A stretch of 64,000 nt of DNA, taken from positions 1-64,000 of the IMG/VR virus record IMGVR_UViG_3300031857_000091; one strand, given 5' to 3'. This document shows, in pieces, positions 34,101-44,496 of this stretch; within the stretch, counting starts at the first letter, position 1, and every line of letters begins with the position of its first letter. The position numbers and the translations under genes were made by a program. The notes under the pieces were generated by a model. That model saw only the letters and a list, made by a program, of their open reading frames with translations. It was not told where the DNA came from and ran no database searches. The stretch comes from a virus.

Positions 34101-37100
34101 TCAGTACGGTTCTTTTCGTCAACAATTAGCTGCTGCTGATTGGAATCTATCGGTAATGTCAGGTGGAGACTTAACATCTAATGACACAATAGAGTTTTTT
34201 GTGCAAGCTCATAACAGAGTAGGGCTAAACAAGTTATCTACTGGCAAATCAATCACCACCGGGACAGGAAGCAAGATTAGATTAACCATTAATTCTTTAG
34301 CGATCGCTTCTGGGGAAGATACTTTTAAATTTGTTATTTCGGCTCGTCGAGGTTTAGACACACCTAAGCAAATAGCAGAAATATATATCAGGGAGTCTAA
34401 CCAGTACACATTCAAGCAATTGCCTATTAGTCTTGACTTTACTAAACCTGCTCACGTCTCAACGAATCTAACCCAAGCATTATCGACAGGGAATGACCGG
34501 ATTAATGGGCAAATAAGAATAGTAGAAGGGGTATCTTATCGCTACGATAGTTTGGCAACTACCGGGGCATTCCAATCATCTCCAGGTTATTGGGTCATAG
34601 ATAGTCGTGCTGGAATTGTAAATATTATCAATACAAAAGGGCAATATGGAGCAGACCAAAGAACATCGACGGCTAATTTAGTAATTCCAGCCAAATTAAA
34701 TACTGAGGGAGATATAAAAACAGAGCCTATTGTTTTTTGGTGGAGTAATAACTTAGATTCAAATCTAGGCAACTTTTCTCCCGCCGGAATGGGCTTGAAT
34801 TTAAAGATATATTTGAATGGTGCATTAACTAATAGCCAAAATATTCCTTATGCAAACTTATTTAGCAACTTAATTACAATCAGGTTTTTAGGTTACGTAA
34901 ATTTGGCTACAGGGGTAATTAATGCTTCGTTGCCAGATGTTAATGTAGAAAAACAATGGACTCCTACAGCTAGTGGGATAACTTTACCTGCCAATCTCGA
35001 CCCCGGCTATGCAGCTGCTTATGCTATATCTGTAGAATTTAGTGGCGACTTACTAGATACAATGATTGCTACAGCAGGAACAGTAGGAATCGAATTAACT
35101 AGAGAACCTACTCCTGGTGTTTACGAACCATCCACCGGAGTATTAGGGGATAGCGTATTAGAAGGTCTTTATGTATTGCCAGAGCAAATGTTGCCAGGAG
35201 TTGCGACACTAGCTAATTATCGAGTAACTTACCGGACTCCTAGCTTTTTTATTGGGTTAGAGCCTGATGCAGCTAACCAAAAAGTAGTAATAACTAATTC
35301 CCCTACAGGATTAGCAAGAGTTAGACAAGGGGACTTAGCCAATGGGCAATACTTAAGAGCAATAGTAGGGACATTACCAGGAACTCAAACAATTAGTTCT
35401 TTTTCAAGCATACAAGGAATATCTACCAATAATTCTATAGAGTTAACTATTAATTACCCAGTCAATTCAACTAATGGGTTAGCCACGGTAAGAGGGGATT
35501 ATCCTGATGTAGTAGCAGGGAATAATCAAGCAACATTTAACGTGCCGGAAATAATTATTTATCTGCATGATACAGCTAACAATATTTACTATAAGCTGCC
35601 ATCTATTCCAGTCATTGCTGGAGCTTCTCAACAAATAACTATTAGTAATTTAAATAATGCAACACAAATTAACTCCAATAATCTCCCATCCTCTAGTAGT
35701 AGCTTTGGTTTATTTGGTTATCTTAGTCCTACTATCGCAGTTAGTGGTGTTCTGGGTAATTTTCCTTTTACTCTCTTTCGCTTAGCGATCGCTTATCATT
35801 ATCCTGAAGATAATTTGGCTATTACTTCTGTTTCTCATGCAGCTAGCCAAGGGTGTTTACCGCAGGTTAGAAGCGCTTTAGTTGATTCCCTTGAAAATAA
35901 TCTGTACTGGTTGACTCCCGCTGCTACTGTAGCCATAGCTAGACAAATTAGTGCAGATAAACTTATTGATGGTGCGGTTTTATTAGTAATAGGAACTGAA
36001 ACACTTTATCGATATGATAGTTATTCTAGTGCTACTGATGATGGGGAATTGGTACTTAAACCTAATGCTCTTACTGGTGCAGGTAGATTTATTGCCCTTG
36101 CTAGTGGAGTAGGAAGCGGTGGGCTTGATGATTTAGGGTGGAGTACATCAGCTAAGGGTGAGTTAATAAGTTGGACGGGGAGCGCAATAACTATAGTTCC
36201 TAGAGGGCAAAATGGGTATTACTTAAAAAGCGATAATTCCTCCCCTAGTGGACTTTCTTGGGCAGAAGTTACGGTAAGTCCAGGCGTACTGTTTCCTTTT
36301 GAAGAGATAGCAAACCAAGTAGCTTATAATACCCCCACAGGGGGAATTGACGTTAGACCAATGTGGAATGAAGACACAATGGATCTTTCTCCATCTCGGT
36401 ATTGCTTGGCATATTCTAATGGAGGAACTTCTTTAGATTCTTATTTTGAGTTAATTCCTACACCATCTGGAACTACAAAAAAAGTTTTAATGTTTGACCC
36501 TGCAACAACTACGTATAGTTGGGTGAATTTTACTATTGCAGGTTTGCTAGATAGTTATGGAACTAGTACCGTCGTCCCACATAACAGTCAGTTATTTTAT
36601 GATGCGTCAATCAGTAAATGGAGTCCTAGAACAGAAAAAACTGAAATAAGATTACCTAATTTAGCAGACACTTTTATAGATTCTCCCGCCAATAATTATC
36701 CTTTGATTTGGGATAATACCATGAGAAAATTTATAGTAGGAATGCCAGAATTGAGCGAAATTCAAGGGTTAAAATACACTTCTAGTACTATCCCTATTCC
36801 TGGTGACAGCTTATGGAATAACACAAAAGTCTTAGTTAGCGCCAGAAACCTAGGACAAAACCTTCGTAGCACGCAAGATTCAATTGCTGTTATTAATGCC
36901 ACGATTTCTAGCTTATCTCCTTATATTACGGGAATATCTTCTTATCAATTCACTACAGCAAGTCTAAATACCAACAGACAATTTATCCAAATAGCAACTA
37001 CTTTAAATACTATTATTGGGGGGAATGTTTTTGCTTTAGAGTTATTTTTTAGACCTGAAGAACTTAGCTCAGGGAAGACTTATGCTTTAGCATCAAGAAA

Positions 37101-38679
37101 TAATGATGTTGAAGTAGAATTTGATTTATTGATAACTGAGACATCTCCCAATATTTTTAATGTCAAATTTTTTGGATATTCAAGTGGGGGTACAATTCAA
37201 GTTGAATTAACAAGTACTGTTTCTGGTGGTCTTTTAATTAATACTTGGTATCATCTTGCTGTCACACGCAATGGAAATGATTGGAGACTATTTATTAATG
37301 GGACGATACAAGAATTAATTACGTCCTCAGCAAATCTTTTTTCTGCTTTTGCTAATCCATCTCAAATATTTCTCACGTTAGGTAGAATTAATGACCTTCC
37401 TGTTAATGACTCCACTCAATATAAAGGACTTATAGAAGATTTTCGGTTAACACTAGGGAATGCTAGATACTTTGCAAACTTTACCCCACCAACATCTCCA
37501 TTACCCGCAACAAGTGGAACAACCAGAAATGTCAAAGACTATTTTATTAGCTTTTCTGGGCTAACTGATGTTGATAACACGGTAACTCCTCAACAAGATT
37601 GGGTCCCTGCATGGTCTACTAATCAAAATAAATATATTCCTAAACCCATTGGAGCTGGGGGGAGTGTTGTGTCGTTATCTTTGAATCAGATAACAGACGT
37701 CAATGTATCTAATTCAACGACAAATCATGTTTTAGCTAAAGATGCTGATGGTGTTTGGAGGGGTAGAGCTATTGGGTCTGGGGTCACTTCCGTCAATGGG
37801 CTATCAGGCGTTGTGACTTTGAATAGTGACCAAATCATTCAAGGGACAACTAACTTATTTTTGACTCCAGGTGCGTTCGCTACTCAATTAGCAGCTGCAA
37901 ATCTTGAACAATTAGCCAACGTACAAGACAGTGTTGCAAATAATTTATACTTGCAAAAAGTTAACGGAGTCTGGCAAGGATCAAGTATTTCGTTTCCAGT
38001 TACCGGAGTAAATAATAAAACGGGCAATGTTACTTTATCTACTACTGATATTGGCGAGGGAACTCGCCTTTATTACAGTAATGAGCGGGTAGCTACACAC
38101 GTCAATACTCTTACTATTTCCAATTTTGGAGGAGTATTTACTGGGACTCCCACCACAGGTAAAATAGTATCTGTTTCTGCTGGAAAACTAACCTTTATTG
38201 ATGCACCTTCAGGATCTTTAGTTAATACAGATGGTTTAGCAGAAGGAGCTACTCGCTTTTATTACACTAATGAGCGGGTAGCTACGCACGTCAATACTCT
38301 TACTATCTCCAACTTTAGTGGGGTATTCACAGGGACTCCCACTACTGGGGCTATTCCGTCTGTAGATGCTAATGGTAAATTAGCTTTTGGTAATCCTGTC
38401 CCATTGCAAGAATTTAAAGCAGTTACGGGTAGTTACTCCGTACTTGCTGATGATCATGGAAAAATGGTAAGAATCACCAATGCAAGTACCGTAACATTAC
38501 CCACGGGATTATCTACAGGATTTCAAGTTACGTTTTTCAATGAAACTAACAGTACTATTACTTTTTCCAGTCCCGGAACAATTAAGGCTAAAGCTTTGAC
38601 GTGCTCCAATCAATACGGGGCTGTCTACGCAACACATCAAGGTAGCAATGTATGGATTTTACTAGGGGACTTGGGCTAA
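34093..38679 (+). CDS. Large tail fibre with LamG-like domain
   Basis: 1528 residues, beta-rich with many short Ser/Thr/Asn repeats and low hydrophobicity. A concanavalin A/LamG-like domain (about residues 975-1140) has FALELFFRPEELSSGKTY and GLLINTWYHLAVTRNGNDWRLF. Close to the C-terminus two copies of a segment with NERVATHVNTLTISNF and VFTGTPTTG occur, coding DNA about 38070-38170 and 38250-38350. The architecture suits a receptor-binding fibre with carbohydrate-binding modules. It is the largest gene on the plus strand and is followed by linked genes. Confidence 0.82.
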   Translation: MLSQYGSFRQQLAAADWNLSVMSGGDLTSNDTIEFFVQAHNRVGLNKLSTGKSITTGTGSKIRLTINSLAIASGEDTFKFVISARRGLDTPKQIAEIYIRESNQYTFKQLPISLDFTKPAHVSTNLTQALSTGNDRINGQIRIVEGVSYRYDSLATTGAFQSSPGYWVIDSRAGIVNIINTKGQYGADQRTSTANLVIPAKLNTEGDIKTEPIVFWWSNNLDSNLGNFSPAGMGLNLKIYLNGALTNSQNIPYANLFSNLITIRFLGYVNLATGVINASLPDVNVEKQWTPTASGITLPANLDPGYAAAYAISVEFSGDLLDTMIATAGTVGIELTREPTPGVYEPSTGVLGDSVLEGLYVLPEQMLPGVATLANYRVTYRTPSFFIGLEPDAANQKVVITNSPTGLARVRQGDLANGQYLRAIVGTLPGTQTISSFSSIQGISTNNSIELTINYPVNSTNGLATVRGDYPDVVAGNNQATFNVPEIIIYLHDTANNIYYKLPSIPVIAGASQQITISNLNNATQINSNNLPSSSSSFGLFGYLSPTIAVSGVLGNFPFTLFRLAIAYHYPEDNLAITSVSHAASQGCLPQVRSALVDSLENNLYWLTPAATVAIARQISADKLIDGAVLLVIGTETLYRYDSYSSATDDGELVLKPNALTGAGRFIALASGVGSGGLDDLGWSTSAKGELISWTGSAITIVPRGQNGYYLKSDNSSPSGLSWAEVTVSPGVLFPFEEIANQVAYNTPTGGIDVRPMWNEDTMDLSPSRYCLAYSNGGTSLDSYFELIPTPSGTTKKVLMFDPATTTYSWVNFTIAGLLDSYGTSTVVPHNSQLFYDASISKWSPRTEKTEIRLPNLADTFIDSPANNYPLIWDNTMRKFIVGMPELSEIQGLKYTSSTIPIPGDSLWNNTKVLVSARNLGQNLRSTQDSIAVINATISSLSPYITGISSYQFTTASLNTNRQFIQIATTLNTIIGGNVFALELFFRPEELSSGKTYALASRNNDVEVEFDLLITETSPNIFNVKFFGYSSGGTIQVELTSTVSGGLLINTWYHLAVTRNGNDWRLFINGTIQELITSSANLFSAFANPSQIFLTLGRINDLPVNDSTQYKGLIEDFRLTLGNARYFANFTPPTSPLPATSGTTRNVKDYFISFSGLTDVDNTVTPQQDWVPAWSTNQNKYIPKPIGAGGSVVSLSLNQITDVNVSNSTTNHVLAKDADGVWRGRAIGSGVTSVNGLSGVVTLNSDQIIQGTTNLFLTPGAFATQLAAANLEQLANVQDSVANNLYLQKVNGVWQGSSISFPVTGVNNKTGNVTLSTTDIGEGTRLYYSNERVATHVNTLTISNFGGVFTGTPTTGKIVSVSAGKLTFIDAPSGSLVNTDGLAEGATRFYYTNERVATHVNTLTISNFSGVFTGTPTTGAIPSVDANGKLAFGNPVPLQEFKAVTGSYSVLADDHGKMVRITNASTVTLPTGLSTGFQVTFFNETNSTITFSSPGTIKAKALTCSNQYGAVYATHQGSNVWILLGDLG

Positions 38680-39864
38680 ATGAGCAAAGAAATTGGCATA
38701 GGCAAGGCAGCCAAACTAGCCAGAGTAGGGGAGATGGTTAGTGTTTCGATAGATGGGAAAACTATTACAGCAAAAGTCGCGACAAACTTATCTAGCACCA
38801 AAGTACTTGTTTTATTTGATGGTCGTACCTATCATGCTTACCCAGAAAGTCAAAGAACTATTCTTAAAAGTCAAAAAACAGTATTAGCTAAGCATGAAAG
38901 AAGAAAGCAATCATCAAAAGTCACTATAAGTACTGCTATATTGTTCGAGGTTGCGAATTATAATCTTTCTCGCCCTCCTAGAGAAAATGATTCTTGCAGT
39001 TATTACGTTTCTGTAGACGGAAAAACTCCGAGACACATTCTTACAACTTCTGTCGTGATTACCGCTCCAATCCCAGGTGCTGGAGGTGGAAATGGTCTAT
39101 ATAGAATAAATCCAATTTTTACAGCTACTTTAACTTATTTTGGAAATGGTCGTTATAGGGGATCTATAAAATATGGAATACGCCCAACGCAACGAGAAAT
39201 AAATGGTAAGTTTTATATCATAAATTTTGCTGCAAACATGGTGGTTTTTACTGAATCATCCACGATAACTTATGGGCTTGGTGCAAGCATTCCGCCTGCA
39301 CCAGAAGACTGGCAAGATATGCACCTTAGAGATAGGTTTGTTGGAAGTTATAGTAACGAACGGTTTCTTTATGATAGTACAAGGGGCACAGTTGCTCAAT
39401 CGGGAGACCGGAATTATCTAAGGAATCTATATATTGGAAACGTAGGGGATATTGATACTGTTCATCCTTGTTTTTGGTCTGACTTTGGTGGAAATCAGAG
39501 TCCGATTGGTTCATTCGGCACGTTGTTTGACAAATTTTTACCACAAACAACAGGAACTGCCGGAAGCGCTCATTATAACATTGATGTAAAAAATCAAATT
39601 ATATTTTCTGTAATTGCAAATATAAGTTATATTGACTATACAACAACAGGCGCTTCGTTAGGAATTCAAGCTTGGAACTATAGCAAAATTTTATCGGAAG
39701 TATATGACAGAGACGTTTGTACCATGTCTAGTCGTTATATTAAAGATAGCTTTTTTGCTGATTATATTTTCCCGAAAATAGAAATATCGTCTGGGTCAAT
39801 AATTGGGCACGCCATTGCAGGTTTTGTTACTTGGTCAAATTATAAAGTTACTAAGATAGTATGA
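38680..39864 (+). CDS. Tail-associated hypothetical protein
   Basis: 394 residues, starting directly after the fibre stop codon. N-terminal region (about residues 1-80) is a small beta/basic unit (VSVSIDGKTITAKVATN), followed by a compact beta-rich segment and a C-terminal half with several aromatic-rich blocks. No family recognised. Position suggests a fibre chaperone, fibre tip or accessory structural protein. Confidence 0.6.
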   Translation: MSKEIGIGKAAKLARVGEMVSVSIDGKTITAKVATNLSSTKVLVLFDGRTYHAYPESQRTILKSQKTVLAKHERRKQSSKVTISTAILFEVANYNLSRPPRENDSCSYYVSVDGKTPRHILTTSVVITAPIPGAGGGNGLYRINPIFTATLTYFGNGRYRGSIKYGIRPTQREINGKFYIINFAANMVVFTESSTITYGLGASIPPAPEDWQDMHLRDRFVGSYSNERFLYDSTRGTVAQSGDRNYLRNLYIGNVGDIDTVHPCFWSDFGGNQSPIGSFGTLFDKFLPQTTGTAGSAHYNIDVKNQIIFSVIANISYIDYTTTGASLGIQAWNYSKILSEVYDRDVCTMSSRYIKDSFFADYIFPKIEISSGSIIGHAIAGFVTWSNYKVTKIV

Positions 39865-40490
39865 ATACTTATAAATGGGATGGTCAGGTACAGCGCTATC
39901 GAAATAAGGAGACGGGACGGTTTGTCAAAACAGAAACAATCTTAAAATTAACTGAACAAAATATGCAACAAAAAACAGAGAGGATGTTGCAATCTTTTGA
40001 AGATGTTAAATCTGGGAGAATAAGCTTAAGTGAATATCAAAGAGAAAACCTAGAAATAATTAAGTATCTCCATACTCAGCAATATCTAGTGGCTAAAGGG
40101 GGATTTAGAACTACTACCCCGGAAGATTATCTAGAAATAGCCAGGGAGTTAAAGAATCTGCACTACCCATCTTTTAGGAGGTTTACGGAAGACCTAAGAA
40201 ACGGGGCATTAACAGAAGGTCAAGCAAGGGCGCGTATTCGCAGCTTTGGCAAAGCGTCTGAAACCCTAGCAGATTTAGGGCATCGCTCCAGCGCTAAACA
40301 AAACGGACTTACTTGGGCAAGAAGGTATTTAAGCGCCGTTGAGCATTGCTCTGATTGCCCTATTTATGCAGCTATGGGAGCAGTCACTATAGATAACCTG
40401 ATTCTTCCGGGAAGACAGTGTGAATGTAGGTTCAACTGCAAGTGTTACGTGAGATATTTTAAAACCAGAGAAGAAGCTTTGAGGAGCTGA
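39861..40490 (+). CDS. Phage head morphogenesis (Mu gpF/SPP1 gp7-like) protein
   Basis: 209 residues. The C-terminal third has the pattern of gpF-like minor head proteins: WARRYLSAVEHCSDCPIY, then LPGRQCECRFNCKCYVRY, with a Cys cluster that may bind metal. The N-terminal two-thirds is helical. It overlaps the preceding gene by four bases. It is unusual to find this close to tail fibre genes; normally it follows the portal gene. Confidence 0.6.
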   Translation: MNTYKWDGQVQRYRNKETGRFVKTETILKLTEQNMQQKTERMLQSFEDVKSGRISLSEYQRENLEIIKYLHTQQYLVAKGGFRTTTPEDYLEIARELKNLHYPSFRRFTEDLRNGALTEGQARARIRSFGKASETLADLGHRSSAKQNGLTWARRYLSAVEHCSDCPIYAAMGAVTIDNLILPGRQCECRFNCKCYVRYFKTREEALRS

Positions 40491-40493
40491 TGG

Positions 40494-41213
40494 TTAGCTA
40501 AACCCAGCAGCCTTATTAGCTGTAAAATTCGTAGTATAATAACAAACACTAGCTAAATGAAAATGGGCTAATTTAAAAGAACTTCTCGCAGCCTCTACGG
40601 TTGTTCCATAAGCTTTAACACCTAAATATAATTCAGAAAAACTGGTGTTATCTCTTGTATAAGCTCCACTAAAAAATTGAGTTCCATTTCTAAACATTTT
40701 AATGGTATTGTCGTTTTGGCGACAAATTGCTAGGTGTACCCATGAATTTTGAGTTACATTGCTAATCGTTCTAGTACTGCCATTATGTTCCCAAAAAGAT
40801 AAATCAGCAGCAAAACCATTTAACATGGGCTGAAATGTATATAAAGATCCATTTGGAGATGGTGGTAAAAAAGTTAAAACGCTCATTCTAACGTCTGTTC
40901 CTAGTCTTTTTATCCACATTTCCATAGTCCAAGGCGCATTCCCTAAACTAACATTAGAAATTCTTGCTGACCATTTTTGATAGGAAGACGTGCTAGATGG
41001 AAAAACCATACTGGCATTTGATCCATAGATAGAATCTCCTGTATCAAAAGTAATTGTGTTCTCAGCGTGACTTGCTCCTGTTATTGATTTTGGAGTTCGA
41101 CTTCTATCAATTAAGTCGTCCCCTCTAAGATATAAAATTGTACTAGTTGGAGTAATAGGCGCAATAGGCGGAATAATTCTTGATTGAGATATAATTCCTG
41201 GACGATTAAACAT
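40494..41213 (-). CDS. LamG/concanavalin A-like domain protein
   Basis: 239 residues, almost entirely one jelly-roll domain (PWTMEMWIKRLG, then NSWVHLAICRQNDNTIKMFRNG, ending FKLAHFHLASVCYY). It resembles the LamG domain in the large fibre. It is transcribed on the opposite strand and convergent with the gpF-like gene, so it may be an adhesin or a lectin-like tail accessory protein. Confidence 0.72.
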   Translation of the reverse strand: MFNRPGIISQSRIIPPIAPITPTSTILYLRGDDLIDRSRTPKSITGASHAENTITFDTGDSIYGSNASMVFPSSTSSYQKWSARISNVSLGNAPWTMEMWIKRLGTDVRMSVLTFLPPSPNGSLYTFQPMLNGFAADLSFWEHNGSTRTISNVTQNSWVHLAICRQNDNTIKMFRNGTQFFSGAYTRDNTSFSELYLGVKAYGTTVEAARSSFKLAHFHLASVCYYTTNFTANKAAGFS

Positions 41214-41265
41214 TTTAGTACTATCAGAAGATTAATATTCTGATAGTAGCTTTTAAAGTTTAAGT

Positions 41266-42654
41266 TTAGTTGAAGATAAAGTTATTGAGATTATTGATTG
41301 TCCCTGCATTAGTATTTACCAAGGTGGCTAATACCTGAGGTTGCCCAGCTCCTATTCCATCTCTATCAATACTGATGACAGTATTTGTGACATCAGACAC
41401 CCCTATTCTAATTATTTGGTCTGCAAGAGGGTTACCGCCTTTATATCCTATTCCCTGTAATAGTTTCGAGACATTCATTTTATCTTTACCCGGAGTAAAG
41501 TTTAGTATTTCGTCATGCCCTTCAGAAATACTATTATAAGTAAAAATGTTTTGCCCTGTTCCACCTACAAGTAAGTCATTGCCGATTCCCCCGCCATTTG
41601 CAAAAGTATTAGAAACAGTAGATCTTCCTGTTAAAACATCAAATTGAGGTCTATCAAGAAAAGATTGAGCGCTTTGTAATGGAGTTGGAGAAGACAGATA
41701 GGATGGATTTGTTAAAAGTCCAGAGCCTAAAGTGTTGGGAATTGCTCCCACTGCAATATTGTAAATTCTATCAGCAGCATTATATACATTAATTTGGTCA
41801 TATCCCCCCATCGTTTGTGCTAATCGAGTATCTGTTCGAGTTATTAAATTTTTCATTTCTAAAGGAGTCAGTTCTCTGTTTAAATATCTTTTAGCGACTC
41901 CTTGTAGTAATGCTATTGACCCTGATACAAAAGGAGCAGCAAAACTAGTACCTGCACCTCTCGTGACTGAATTAGCTCCATCGAAAATAGAAATATTAGA
42001 CCCAGGGGCGGCAGTTAAATCTATGCGACGTTGGCTAGAATCTCTAAGGGAAAGGGAATCTGATACCCCGTCTCCATTTGTACTCATGACCCCGATAACA
42101 TTATTCAATCCGCCTATTGCGCTTGCCCCTTGAGAACGATTATAATTTTGATAAAAATTTCCGGCAGATGCAACAACAGTAATTCCTTTTTGTTCAGCAT
42201 TTCCTATTGAACTATAAATCGGATTGATTGTTGAAGTAGGCATATTATTTAAAGTGTTGGAGCTATCACCTAAAGAAATATTTACTGTGCTTATTTTGTA
42301 TCTTTCTTTATTTTGAGCTACCCAGTCTATGGCTGATGCTATAGCAGAAGTGGTTAATACTTGTACAGGAATAATTTTTATTCCTGGCGCAACATTGAAC
42401 GCTACACTAGCTACTCTTGTTCCGTGAAGATTTCCATCACTGACAGAGTTGTTAGCCATAGTAAAATCTAGGTCTTTTCTGACAAAAACATCTTTAACCC
42501 CGTCATTATTGCTGTCTGCTCCAAATCCTGAATGGTTAAGGTTAAATCCTACGTCAATTACAGCTATAGTTTGTTCTTGCCCTTTGATGTTTAAGAACCG
42601 AGAATCGGCATAAAATTGTTTTAATCCATTACTGGTATAATTAATAGTATTCAT
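41266..42654 (-). CDS. Subtilase (S8) with RTX-like C-terminal domain
   Basis: 462 residues. The S8 catalytic residues are present: Asp34 (TIAVIDVGF), His77 (DGNLHGTRV), Asn166 (VASAGNFY, oxyanion) and Ser237 (GAGTSFAAPF). It starts immediately at the catalytic domain without prodomain or signal peptide. Residues about 340-462 form a Gly/Asp/Asn-rich RTX-like domain (GGGIGNDLLVGGTG) as in type I secreted proteins. It may be secreted through a host type I system or act on cell surfaces. Subtilases are rare in phages; a host origin by transfer is likely. Confidence 0.85.
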   Translation of the reverse strand: MNTINYTSNGLKQFYADSRFLNIKGQEQTIAVIDVGFNLNHSGFGADSNNDGVKDVFVRKDLDFTMANNSVSDGNLHGTRVASVAFNVAPGIKIIPVQVLTTSAIASAIDWVAQNKERYKISTVNISLGDSSNTLNNMPTSTINPIYSSIGNAEQKGITVVASAGNFYQNYNRSQGASAIGGLNNVIGVMSTNGDGVSDSLSLRDSSQRRIDLTAAPGSNISIFDGANSVTRGAGTSFAAPFVSGSIALLQGVAKRYLNRELTPLEMKNLITRTDTRLAQTMGGYDQINVYNAADRIYNIAVGAIPNTLGSGLLTNPSYLSSPTPLQSAQSFLDRPQFDVLTGRSTVSNTFANGGGIGNDLLVGGTGQNIFTYNSISEGHDEILNFTPGKDKMNVSKLLQGIGYKGGNPLADQIIRIGVSDVTNTVISIDRDGIGAGQPQVLATLVNTNAGTINNLNNFIFN

Positions 42655-42847
42655 TTTATATAGCTCATGAAAGCTCTTTTCTTTAGTTTAATCAAGCTAT
42701 ATCTCTTGTTATTTAAGTGGTATAGGGGGTTTATTCATCAGTAAAATTACTTAGAAAAGAGTTTAAGGGATTTTATTGAATATTCTTATTGTTTTTGAGT
42801 AATGTTTAATTGTTAAAAAAATATTAAGATTTTTCTTGTCAAAGTAC

Positions 42848-42876
42848 TTGACACTTTTAAAAAGATAAGCTACTGT
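42848..42876 (+). promoter_or_regulatory. Promoter of the TTGACA/TTTTAAAA family
   Basis: TTGACA with a 17-base spacer (CTTTTAAAAAGATAAGC) and TACTGT; AAGTAC precedes the -35. It faces the gene starting at 42905. Confidence 0.75.
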
Positions 42877-42904
42877 AGAGAAGTAAACCAAACAGGTAAT
42901 CTTC

Positions 42905-43294
42905 ATGGAAAACTTAACAGACCGTTTAGTCACAGCTACATCTCGCCATATTTTAAGTTTGCTAGAACCTATGTCTCCTCTATGGATGGTAGGGCTAGAA
43001 ATCGTCAAAGACGGAGAAAGTTTACCGGAATGTAATTTTGACGAAAACGACCTAATCACAATATTGATTGACCACTTAGAAGACTTTTTATGGAATCAGT
43101 GGAGTGGAGCACAACCATTTAATCCCTCTACGTTTACCGCTTTATGCGTTTTACTGGATGATGTGGAATGGGAAGTGATTCTGTATGAGTTAATTCCTCA
43201 GTGGCACTATTATCTTGAGTGCAAAAAAGAAGAAATAGCTCAACAAAGATTGCTTCAATTATTTGCAGATGGTGCAGCTGCTTGTGAGTTTTAA
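42905..43294 (+). CDS. Hypothetical protein
   Basis: 129 residues, acidic and helical (NDLITILIDHLEDFLW), rich in Trp and Leu. Single-gene unit with its own family promoter and terminator. No family recognised. Confidence 0.72.
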   Translation: MENLTDRLVTATSRHILSLLEPMSPLWMVGLEIVKDGESLPECNFDENDLITILIDHLEDFLWNQWSGAQPFNPSTFTALCVLLDDVEWEVILYELIPQWHYYLECKKEEIAQQRLLQLFADGAAACEF

Positions 43295-43327
43295 ATCATT
43301 TAAATCGCTGAAAATTTAATCAAATAC

Positions 43328-43361
43328 AAAACCCCTTAAAACTATTGCTTTAAGGGGTTTT
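43328..43361. terminator. Bidirectional terminator hairpin
   Basis: AAAACCCCTTAAA and TTTAAGGGGTTTT pair over an eight-base loop, 30 bases after the stop codon of the 42905 gene. Confidence 0.92.
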
Positions 43362-43461
43362 AAATTCTATGAGCCTCAATAACCATTTTTAGTTTAGCGC
43401 GATCGCTCTATTTATTTTGTTAGGATAAAAATCAGTTTATTGGCAGTCAGTAAATAATTAG

Positions 43462-44496
43462 ATGCTAATCAATAACGCAATCTTCAACCCCAATGGAAAC
43501 GATAGTACAGAGCATCGGTCAATCTGGTTTGGAGACACTACCAACTTGATGCAATTAAACGATGTGAAGTATTTATGGGCAGTAGGGCTATATAACCAGT
43601 TGAGAGAAAACTTTTGGATACCTCAAAAGCTTGATGTTACTCAAGACGTTACCGATTATAAGCTGCTCACAACAGAAGAGCGCCGGGCATTTGATGGCAT
43701 CCTCTCTTATTTAACCTTTCTTGATTCAATTCAAACCTGCAATTTGCCACACCTAAAGAATGCGGTAACAGCTCCAGAGGTTAGTATGTGTTTAGTTGAG
43801 CAGCTATCCCAAGAAGCTATGCACAATGCCAGCTATCAGTATATGATTGAGACAATTATTCCCTCAGATAGACGGAATAGCGTGTATGACTTTTGGAGAG
43901 AGGATAAAATACTCGCTAATCGTTGTAATTATATTGCGGGACAATACCAAGCTTATCTAGAAAACCCTAGTGGAGAAACTTACTTTATCTCGTTATTGGC
44001 AGACTATATCCTAGAATCTTTGCTATTTTATAACGGCTTTACGTATTTTTATACTTTGTCCTCTCGGATGTTAATGGCAGGGAGCTCAGATATATTCAAG
44101 ATGATTAATCGAGACGAATTAAGTCACGTGAGGTTATTTCAGAAGATGTTGCCAGAAGCTATGGAAACGTTTACCCATTCTAAAGAACAAGTCTATGAGA
44201 TGTTTGACACCGCGGTACAAAATGAGATTCTATGGACTAATCATATTATTGGGACAGATATCTTGGGAATCACAGAAGAAAGTACCGAACAATATACCAA
44301 ATATCTGGCAAATATTAGATTGAAAGCAATAGGGCTAAACTACTTGTATGATGAAGAAAAATTCAGAAAATCTCCCTATACTCACTTAGAAAGATTTGCA
44401 GATACAAAAGCCGAAGGGAATACTAAAGCTAATTTCTTTGAGGCTGGAGTCACTAGCTATAGTATGTCTTCTGGTATTTCCGGTTGGGAGTTTTAA
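43462..44496 (+). CDS. nrdB: Ribonucleotide reductase class I beta subunit
   Basis: 344 residues. All metal ligands of the class I beta subunit can be placed: Asp88, Glu118 and His121 (QEAMH), Glu185 (ADYILES), Glu219 and His222 (RDELSHV), together with the radical Tyr125 (four residues after His121). It should make the tyrosyl radical for ribonucleotide reduction. No alpha subunit (nrdA) is visible in the window, so the enzyme needs a partner elsewhere in the phage or in the host. It belongs with the other nucleotide genes of this phage. Confidence 0.94.
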   Translation: MLINNAIFNPNGNDSTEHRSIWFGDTTNLMQLNDVKYLWAVGLYNQLRENFWIPQKLDVTQDVTDYKLLTTEERRAFDGILSYLTFLDSIQTCNLPHLKNAVTAPEVSMCLVEQLSQEAMHNASYQYMIETIIPSDRRNSVYDFWREDKILANRCNYIAGQYQAYLENPSGETYFISLLADYILESLLFYNGFTYFYTLSSRMLMAGSSDIFKMINRDELSHVRLFQKMLPEAMETFTHSKEQVYEMFDTAVQNEILWTNHIIGTDILGITEESTEQYTKYLANIRLKAIGLNYLYDEEKFRKSPYTHLERFADTKAEGNTKANFFEAGVTSYSMSSGISGWEF

